Assembly: GCA_902825875.1 (NCBI GenBank)
Contig: CADECP010000055.1
Span: forward strand, 1-33,765
DNA: 33,765 nt
Source of the DNA: an uncultured Acidobacteriota bacterium
GTDB taxonomy: Bacteria > Acidobacteriota > Blastocatellia > RBC074
Direction of reading: 5' to 3'
The position numbers and the translations under genes are program-made. Numbering within the stretch: position 1 is the first letter of the stretch; every line of letters starts with the position of its first letter. Of the stretch, positions 24,407 through 30,590 are shown piece by piece. The notes under the pieces were generated by a model. The model ran no database searches and had not been told where the DNA came from. It was given only the letters and a program-made list of their open reading frames with translations.

Positions 24407-25735
24407 TCATTCATCGGCAAGCTGTGCTTTTTGCATTTCCGATTTCAGCGTAAACCCGCCATTGGTGACGACTTTTTCGCCAACGGAAACTCCGCTGAGA
24501 ATTTCGATCAGTTCGCCTTGTTTACGACCGGTTTTGACGATGCGTTTTTCAAACCGGTTTTCGCCGCGAACGACGAACACCGCGGTTTGGCCATCCATTT
24601 CCTGCAAAGCTTTTTGGCTGAGCAATACGGCAGGGCGTTTTTCTCCGGCGGCCAGACTGATCTGCGCGAACATTTCCGGTTTCAACTTGCCTTGCGGATT
24701 GGCGGCAAAGCAGCGGACTTCAATGGTGCGCGTTTGCGGATTCAACATTTCGCCGATGCGCGTGATGCGTCCGCTGAACGTGGCGTCAGGAAATGCGGCG
24801 ACGCTGATTTCCACAGGCAAACCGATTTTCACCGCCGACAATTGCTGTTCGGGAACTTCGGCAATTACCCAAACCGAAGAAAGGTCGCCGATGAAAAACA
24901 GCGGATCGCCCGGATTGACGCTGGCTCCGGCTGTGATTTCGCGTTTCAGGACAATGCCGCCCGAAGGCGCTCGGATTACGACCGGCGCATCGTAATCGTG
25001 CTGATCGTCCGGCAATCCCAGATGTTCGTGATGGCCGCGCGCGCGTTCGACTTCGGCTTCGGCACGATGAATTTCCTGTTGAGCATCCTGATATTCCAAT
25101 CGAGCTTTATCGAGTTCGTGCTGCGAAAGCGCCTTAGCCTGAAACAATCGCTCAGCGCGTTCCAGCGCGGTTTTGGCGAACGCGGCTTTGGTTTGTTGCT
25201 GTTTCAGTTCGGCCTGAGCCTTGAACCATTCGGCTTCGGCTTCGTGAACTTCGTGAGTGTGCATTTTGGCCAGCGCCTGGCCTTGGCGAACGCGGTCGCC
25301 GACTTTGGCGTTGAGTTCCAAAATGCGCCCCGAAAACAATGACCCGACGCGAGCCGTCGCATCTTCGTTGATGGTTACGCGCCCGGTGGCTTCAATCGGA
25401 GCGACTATGTTTTGCTCGACGGCTTCGGCAAATTCCAGCCTGGCCAGCTTGGCGGATTCCGCCGACAACGTCAGCACGTTGGCGTCTTTGGCAGGTTCTT
25501 TTGATTCGGATTTCACCGCATCGGTCGCGGCGGTTTCCAGTTGCTCGGTTTTGTTGCAGCCGGAAAATGCGACAGCAAGAATCAGGCTCAACGCAAAGGC
25601 GCAAAAGCGCAAAGGCACGAAGAAAAATTTGCTTGAAACACTGGTAGTGATTCCAAGTTGGTTTCCAGCCAAAAAACCTTTGCGGCTTTGCCGTCTGGCA
25701 TCTTTGCGTTGAAGAATTTTTTCGTTGCCAATCAT
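24407..25735 (-). CDS. czcB: CzcB-type RND membrane-fusion lipoprotein
   Basis: 442 residues. Periplasmic adaptor of a metal RND pump: lipobox AFSGC with Cys60, then a barrel-sandwich half (EATGRVTINEDATARVGSLFSGRILEL), a long alpha-hairpin (about 150-260) and a beta-barrel domain with RITRIGEMLNPQTRTIEVRC. The ATG at 25735 overlaps the outer-membrane gene stop (ATGA), supporting this start, but then residues 7-48 before the signal peptide come from a palindromic repeat. A GTG at 25618 would give a normal 20-residue lipoprotein signal (VPLRFCAFALSLILAVAFSG) but has no ribosome binding site. Works with the CzcA and CzcC homologues here. Confidence 0.92.
   Translation of the reverse strand: MIGNEKILQRKDARRQSRKGFLAGNQLGITTSVSSKFFFVPLRFCAFALSLILAVAFSGCNKTEQLETAATDAVKSESKEPAKDANVLTLSAESAKLARLEFAEAVEQNIVAPIEATGRVTINEDATARVGSLFSGRILELNAKVGDRVRQGQALAKMHTHEVHEAEAEWFKAQAELKQQQTKAAFAKTALERAERLFQAKALSQHELDKARLEYQDAQQEIHRAEAEVERARGHHEHLGLPDDQHDYDAPVVIRAPSGGIVLKREITAGASVNPGDPLFFIGDLSSVWVIAEVPEQQLSAVKIGLPVEISVAAFPDATFSGRITRIGEMLNPQTRTIEVRCFAANPQGKLKPEMFAQISLAAGEKRPAVLLSQKALQEMDGQTAVFVVRGENRFEKRIVKTGRKQGELIEILSGVSVGEKVVTNGGFTLKSEMQKAQLADE
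25589..25711. repeat. Palindromic element inside the 5' end of czcB
   Basis: CAACGCAAAG (25589-25598) pairs with CTTTGCGTTG (25702-25711), and GCAAAGG (25609-25615) with CCTTTGC (25677-25683). The arms are built from repeated GCAAAG/CTTTGC words. The right arm starts about 25 bases inside the coupled czcB start, and the left arm encodes part of the signal peptide. Confidence 0.88.
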
Positions 25736-27030
25736 TGTTGAGTTTCCTTTCCTGCGGCCAGCGCCAGTTCCGCCAATGCCAGTTGAAGCTCCAGTTCCGT
25801 GCGATGAAACAACAAACGCGCTTCGTTGCGGGCGCGTTGAGCTTCGAGCAGTTTGTATAAATCTGCCGCGCCTTCGCGGTAAGCGACCAACGCGATGTTG
25901 CGCGATTCGTCGGCTCGCTGCAAAAAATCGCGGCGCATCTCGCTCAATCGTTCGGCCAGTTTGCGAGCGGCTCGGTGTGTGATTTCGATTTCGGCGCGGA
26001 TGTAATTTTCCTCCGCCAGCAACTGCAATTCAGCGGAAGTGATCGCCGCCGAAGCCTGACCGATTTCGGCGCGGTTTTTGTTGAACAACGGCAGCGGAAT
26101 CGTCAGGTACGCAATCGCCGTGTTGAATCCGCTCGTGCGTTTGTATCCGGCGCTGACTTCCGGATCGGGTTTGGCGATTGCCTGTTGTAATTTCAGGTTG
26201 GCGCGCTCGCTTTCGATTTTGGCGCGCAACGAAACCAGTTCCGGGCGTTTGGCAATGGCGTCGGCGCGAAGCTGTTCCAATTCCGCGCTCAACAGCGGCG
26301 AACCGGTTGTGTTCGGCTCAGCCAGTTGAAAGTTGGTGTCGAACCGCGTGTCGCCCATCGCTTTCAGTAAATCCAGCTTGGCACGCTCCAGTTCCAGGCT
26401 GATCGAGGCTTCCTGATTGAGCAGCGTTTGCTGTTCCAATCGAACGCGGATCAATTCCCATTCGGAAATGAAGCCTTCTTTCAAACGCTCCGAATTGAAT
26501 CGGACCAGTTCATCCAGGTCGCGGCGATTTTCGCCAACGATTTCCGCCAGCATCTGATTTTGCAGAGCCGACCAAAAACGACGAATGATTTCCTGGCGCA
26601 ATTGTCGCCGCAGCACTTCGATTTCAGTTTGTGTTTGATTCATCTGGCGTTCGGCCAGTTCGGTACGACGCGCGGCTTTGCCAGCGGTTTCGATGCGCTG
26701 CGAACCGTACAGGAATACATCGAAATCGCGCGCGAAACTGAACGGCGGTTGTTGCCACGCGCGCCAGTTTTCGGTCTGGATTGTGATGGATGGATTCGGG
26801 CGAACGCCGACAAATCGTCGAGCTTCGTCTGCGCCCGTGACGCGCGCTTGTGCGGCTTCCAGCAGCGGATGTTTCTTGAGCGTTTGCGTCAGGCATTCAT
26901 CCAGCGAAAGTTTGCGTCCGGTTGCATTGGTTTGCGCCTGCGAATTCAACGCGCACACAACGATCAGACAAAGGCTTATCAGCAAAACGCGGAAACGACG
27001 TTTCATCTTTTTCAGTGTTGAATTAGTCAT
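25732..27030 (-). CDS. czcC: CzcC-type outer-membrane efflux factor (TolC family)
   Basis: About 432 residues with a signal peptide (RRFRVLLISLCLIVVCALNSQAQ). Two outer-membrane-efflux-protein repeats of long helices follow (LSLDECLTQTLKKHPLLEAAQARV near the N-terminus; second repeat from about 200). It forms the trimeric outer-membrane channel for the RND pump. Starts at ATG 27030 or ATG 27006 are both reasonable; neither has a strong ribosome binding site, and an upstream ATG at 27069 seems too long. Its stop overlaps the czcB ATG. Divergent from the AhpD-like gene across about 150 bp. Confidence 0.91.
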   Translation of the reverse strand: MTNSTLKKMKRRFRVLLISLCLIVVCALNSQAQTNATGRKLSLDECLTQTLKKHPLLEAAQARVTGADEARRFVGVRPNPSITIQTENWRAWQQPPFSFARDFDVFLYGSQRIETAGKAARRTELAERQMNQTQTEIEVLRRQLRQEIIRRFWSALQNQMLAEIVGENRRDLDELVRFNSERLKEGFISEWELIRVRLEQQTLLNQEASISLELERAKLDLLKAMGDTRFDTNFQLAEPNTTGSPLLSAELEQLRADAIAKRPELVSLRAKIESERANLKLQQAIAKPDPEVSAGYKRTSGFNTAIAYLTIPLPLFNKNRAEIGQASAAITSAELQLLAEENYIRAEIEITHRAARKLAERLSEMRRDFLQRADESRNIALVAYREGAADLYKLLEAQRARNEARLLFHRTELELQLALAELALAAGKETQQ

Positions 27031-27183
27031 AAAGCGTAAGGTTGGTTGCGGAACCGACAAGATAGCCAACGACCGGGCAGTTTGTCAGCCGCCGCTTTTG
27101 GCGCGGATGAAATTTGAACGATATTCAGTTTCAAGTTGAGATGTTGCCGTTGATAACCGGTTGGTGGAATACTCGCCGCCGTT

Positions 27184-27732
27184 ATGGCACACATTCAAAT
27201 CATCGAAACCGAAGACGCGACCGGAGCGTTGAAGCCCGAATATGATGCCGCGCTCAAACGCGCGGGCAAGGTTTTCAACATCCTGAAAGTTCAAAGCCTG
27301 AACCCGACAACACTGCGAGCTTCGATGCAGTTGTACAAGGCGACAATGCACGCAGCGTCAGATTTGTCCCGCGCAGAACGCGAACTGCTGGCGACCGTGG
27401 TGTCGCGCGCCAACGATTGTTTTTACTGAACCGAAGCTCACGGAGAGGATCTCCGTGCCGAAACGCAAAACAAAGAATTGGCCGAAACCGTCAAACACGA
27501 TTTTCGCCAGGCCAATCTGACCGCGCGCGAACTTGCGCTGTGTGAATTCGCCGAAAAACTGACGCTGTCGCCTGCACAAATGGCGCGCGAAGATTGCGAT
27601 GGATTACGAGCGGCTGGTTTGAGCGACCGCGACATCCTGGACGCCGTCGAAGTCATTTCTTATTTCAACTACATCAACCGGGTCGCCGACGCGCTCGGCA
27701 TTGATCCTGAACCGGAAATGCTGCGAAGATGA
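27184..27732 (+). CDS. AhpD-like peroxidase-related protein, candidate selenoprotein (in-frame TGA at 27427)
   Basis: 183 codons including one internal TGA at 27427-27429. The frame before it (81 codons) ends in SRANDCFY and the same frame continues after it with TEAHGEDLRAE, open for 101 more codons to a TGA at 27730. Both halves together match the carboxymuconolactone decarboxylase/AhpD peroxidase-related family at its normal length. Numbering the TGA as residue 82 gives E67-x11-C79-x2-U82-x3-H86. This is the exact spacing of Glu118, Cys130, Cys133 and His137 in mycobacterial AhpD, so TGA replaces the peroxidatic cysteine. A hairpin suited to a bacterial SECIS follows. The likely product is a CxxSec peroxidase or disulfide reductase. 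The alternative is a recent nonsense mutation or a sequencing error in a Cys codon. No selA/B/C/D genes are in the window. Confidence 0.72.
27427..27457 (+). promoter_or_regulatory. Putative bacterial SECIS hairpin with UGA
   Basis: After the TGA (27427-27429), CACGGAGA (27439-27446) and TCTCCGTG (27450-27457) form a perfect 8-bp stem with a three-base loop GGA. The loop starts 18 bases after the TGA, and its first base is G. A stem directly 3' of UGA, a loop 16-37 bases away and a G in the first two loop positions are the known general features of bacterial SECIS elements. No bulged U is evident in the stem, and the lower helix is weak. Confidence 0.62.
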
Positions 27733-27768
27733 GAAGCATCAACATTGGCTAAAAGAGGAGATTTGAAA

Positions 27769-28005
27769 ATGACGGGATTGGCCACATTCAACAAAACAGA
27801 ACGAGGGTGGATGGTTATGATGCCACCTGACATGGCAGCCGCAGCAGAAGTCGCCGCCGGCTCAGTTGTTATTCTTCATCTGTTCCCAGGTAAAGTGGAG
27901 GCTGAAATCCTGCCGCCGCCCACAGATGAAATGAAGCGTAGCGTGAAGGAAAGCATAGATAAATTTGGTGAAGCGTTTGCTGAAATGAAACGGCTGGGTG
28001 ATTAA
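27769..28005 (+). CDS. AbrB-like putative antitoxin
   Basis: 78 residues. The first half reads as a small AbrB/MazE-type swapped-hairpin DNA-binding fold (GWMVMMPPDMAAAAEVAAGSVVILHLFPGK is the general pattern, with an alternating hydrophobic strand, a Pro-Pro turn and a Gly). The second half is a charged amphipathic helix (EMKRSVKESIDKFGEAFAEM) fit to bind a toxin. AGAGGAG lies eight bases before the ATG at 27769, which decides this start over a TTG at 27745. The Doc-like toxin follows after 14 bases. The family assignment is from pattern only. Confidence 0.72.
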   Translation: MTGLATFNKTERGWMVMMPPDMAAAAEVAAGSVVILHLFPGKVEAEILPPPTDEMKRSVKESIDKFGEAFAEMKRLGD

Positions 28006-28019
28006 GGAATGGTGAGTGT

Positions 28020-28403
28020 ATGACCCGTTATCTGGCTTATGTCGAAGCGGTTCTTGAACACGTGGAATTGATGCGTCGTCTTGGGGAAGTTCGATATGGT
28101 GTGTTTGAACGTTCGTTGATCGAATCTGCACTTGCTCGTCCTCAACAGGCCGAAGCTTACGGGAATGCTGACTTGGCCGCTCAGGCAGCTACATTATGTT
28201 TTGGGTTAATCAAGAATCACCCTTGGCTGGGTGGTAATAAACGTACTGCGACACATCTGACTGACCGATTTCTGAAATTGAATGGATCAGAAATTGTCTG
28301 TTCAACTGCCGAAATTGTTGAGATGGTGCTTGAGGTTGAAGCAGACAGATGGGCGTTGGAGCAACTTCAGCGTTGGATGTCTGAACATGTAAAACCTCTT
28401 TAG
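28020..28403 (+). CDS. Doc/Fic-type toxin
   Basis: 127 residues, the length of Doc. The Fic-core motif reads NHPWLGGNKRTATHL (His67 to Leu80). His67 is the catalytic base position and the NKR part fits Doc, which phosphorylates EF-Tu. The acidic or Asn residue usual four places after the His is Gly here, which may alter metal binding. The N-terminal helices (ERSLIESALARPQQ) match Doc. It pairs with the AbrB-like antitoxin just upstream. A ribosome-binding-like AAGG and GGTGAG stretch precedes the ATG closely. Confidence 0.83.
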   Translation: MTRYLAYVEAVLEHVELMRRLGEVRYGVFERSLIESALARPQQAEAYGNADLAAQAATLCFGLIKNHPWLGGNKRTATHLTDRFLKLNGSEIVCSTAEIVEMVLEVEADRWALEQLQRWMSEHVKPL

Positions 28404-28417
28404 CATTTTTCTGAAAC

Positions 28418-30061
28418 ATGACATTCGATCTGCTGATTCAAAACGCCCAAGTCATTGACGGAACCGGCCAGCCAGTTTATTCAGCCGACATTGCCATCAC
28501 TGGCAAACGAATTGCCGCCGTCGGTAGTTTTCCTGTCAAAGCCAAACGAATCGTCAACGCCGACAAGCTGACGGTCATTCCAGGAATCATTGATCCGCAT
28601 TCGCACGCCGATTTGATTTTGCCGCTTGATCCGAAACGGCAGCTTGAATTGATGCGCTGCAAGCTGGCGCAAGGCATCACCACGACGATTGTCGGCAATT
28701 GCGGGTTGGGCTGTGCGCCGATTGGTAGCTCGCAAACGGAAGCCATTTTGCGAGCCGTCAATTCGTGGATGACTCCCGAACCTGTCGAATGGAGTTGGCG
28801 AACTGTTGGCGAATACCTGAATCGGTTGAAAGACAACGGGCTGGCGGTGAACATCGCCACGCTGGCCCCGCACGGGCCGATTCGGATTTCGGCAATGGGT
28901 TTGGCGAAAGGCAAACCTTCGTCGGCGCAATTGAAAACGATGCGCTCAATGGTCGAACAAGCGATGAAAGACGGCGCGTTCGGCCTTTCGACCGGATTGA
29001 TTTATCCGCCCGGAATGTATTCCGAATCGGACGAATTGGAAGAACTTGCCAAAGTTGTCGCCAATTACGGCGGCATTTACACCAGCCACATTCGTGGTTC
29101 CAGCGAAACGCTGATTCCGGCGGTGAAAGAATTATTGGACGTGGCGCGTTCGACCGGAGTTCGCGTTCACCATTCGCACAACGAAGCCGTTGGTCGCGCG
29201 CATTGGCCGAAAATTGATCGCGTGCTGGAAATGGAAGAACAAGCCGAACGCGAAGGTCTGCGCGTCAGCTTCGATATGTTCCCTTACACGGCAGCGGCGA
29301 CGATGATGATTGCCATTTATCCGCCGTGGGCGCTGGAAGGCGGCGTTGAAGAATTGATCCGGCGATTGATGAACAAAAAAACTCGGCGACGAGTTGAGCG
29401 CGACATCGAGCGCGTCAAATCTTCATGCAAAGCTGACGGCTGGCCTCACAATCTGGTTCGAGCGACCGGCTGGGACGCGATTCGCATCGGTTACGTCGCC
29501 AGTCGCCGCAACAAACGATTTGAAAACTTCAGCCTGATTGATCTGGCCAGGTTTACCGGTAAAACGCCTTTTGATGCGATTTCGGATTTAATCATCGAAG
29601 AGCGCGGGCAGGTTTCGATGCTGATTTTTGAAATTACAGGCGATGGCGAACAACGCAAATTATTAAGTAAATACGCCCGCCATCGTCTGAGCGCGTTTTG
29701 CACCGACGCCGAAGATTACGGACGGGGCTTGCCGCATCCGGCGGCGTACGGAGCTTTTGCTCGAATCTTGTCGAAATTCGCACGGACAGATAATTCGCTT
29801 ACGTTTGAAGAGGCAGTTCGCAAGATGACTTCTTATCCGGCGGCGATTTTCGGATTAAAAGATCGTGGAGTGATTCGTCCTGGTGCGTTTGCCGATCTGG
29901 TGTTGCTTGATTTCAACCGCATCAACGACCGCGCTACTTTTGAAAAACCTCGCCGCGAGGCAACCGGCATCAAGTCCGTCATCATCAATGGCCGCGAAGT
30001 CTTTTCTGACGGCAAACCCCATCACGAATTTCACGGCGAGGTTATTCGCCCTGAAAACTGA
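28418..30061 (+). CDS. N-acyl-D-amino-acid deacylase (D-aminoacylase)
   Basis: 547 residues, amidohydrolase superfamily. An N-terminal beta-sandwich (MTFDLLIQNAQVIDGTG) is followed by the metal motif DPHSHADL (His61, His63), the Cys ligand region VGNCGLGCAP, TSHIRGSS, VHHSHNEAVG and FCTDAEDYG. The Cys-containing site is typical of D-aminoacylases, which release D-amino acids from N-acyl-D-amino acids. The C-terminal GVIRPGAFADLVLLDF closes the composite sandwich. No signal peptide, so cytoplasmic. It starts 14 bases after the toxin stop, though with little sign of a ribosome binding site. Confidence 0.93.
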   Translation: MTFDLLIQNAQVIDGTGQPVYSADIAITGKRIAAVGSFPVKAKRIVNADKLTVIPGIIDPHSHADLILPLDPKRQLELMRCKLAQGITTTIVGNCGLGCAPIGSSQTEAILRAVNSWMTPEPVEWSWRTVGEYLNRLKDNGLAVNIATLAPHGPIRISAMGLAKGKPSSAQLKTMRSMVEQAMKDGAFGLSTGLIYPPGMYSESDELEELAKVVANYGGIYTSHIRGSSETLIPAVKELLDVARSTGVRVHHSHNEAVGRAHWPKIDRVLEMEEQAEREGLRVSFDMFPYTAAATMMIAIYPPWALEGGVEELIRRLMNKKTRRRVERDIERVKSSCKADGWPHNLVRATGWDAIRIGYVASRRNKRFENFSLIDLARFTGKTPFDAISDLIIEERGQVSMLIFEITGDGEQRKLLSKYARHRLSAFCTDAEDYGRGLPHPAAYGAFARILSKFARTDNSLTFEEAVRKMTSYPAAIFGLKDRGVIRPGAFADLVLLDFNRINDRATFEKPRREATGIKSVIINGREVFSDGKPHHEFHGEVIRPEN

Positions 30062-30590
30062 AAAAGCGCCCAAGATTAATTTGGCTTTCCAGGCGAAGCC
30101 TGTGTGAATCATTTGCCGCTACGAATTGCCTTACTGGTTTCACTCCGCGTTTGAATTACCAGTTCCGAATTGGCGATTGGAAATCTGCTGCTGCCAGGAC
30201 ACTTTTGGGTTCTCTGTATGTTTGAAGTGTCGTTGGCGAATTCGAACCTGACACCGGATCCCATTCACCTGACACCTGAAATCTCGAAAAACGATTTGGC
30301 CACGGGACGTTTTTAGGAAAAGTCAGGTTTCGGGTGTTAGGTATCGGGTGTCAGGGAACTCGACTATGAATTCCCCGCAACATTCCGTCACCGGCGAATT
30401 CCAAATGTGTCCCGACATCAGGCTGCTGCCAGATTTTCCGCGTCCGATTGCCTCCCCTTTAACAAATCAAATGCCCAAGCAGGTTTTCTTTAAGAGAAGC
30501 GTCGAAGTGTGAGTAGGCGAATCAGGCAAAGAAAGCGTGCCTCAACTGGCTCCCGAATAAATCAATCATTTTTTCTCTGTGAGGTATTAG
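30062..30590. other. Non-coding gap before the DUF5666 repeat gene
   Basis: No convincing gene. It contains a palindromic repeat (30247-30355), and its last 15 bases hold the GAGG ribosome binding site of the next gene (30581-30584). A promoter must lie here, but no -35/-10 pair stands out. Confidence 0.6.
30247..30355. repeat. Imperfect palindrome built of CCTGACACC words
   Basis: CCTGACACC at 30247-30255 and again at about 30268-30276 faces GGGTGTTAGG and GGGTGTCAGG (30346-30355) downstream. The words repeat at about 15-21-base intervals on each arm. This is the same style as the other palindromes in the window. Confidence 0.85.

Noticed and set aside
27184..27429. A complete 81-residue protein ending at the TGA
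   Set aside because: The family domain continues in the same frame directly after the TGA, including the conserved His of the active site and the C-terminal helices. An isolated N-terminal half would lack them.
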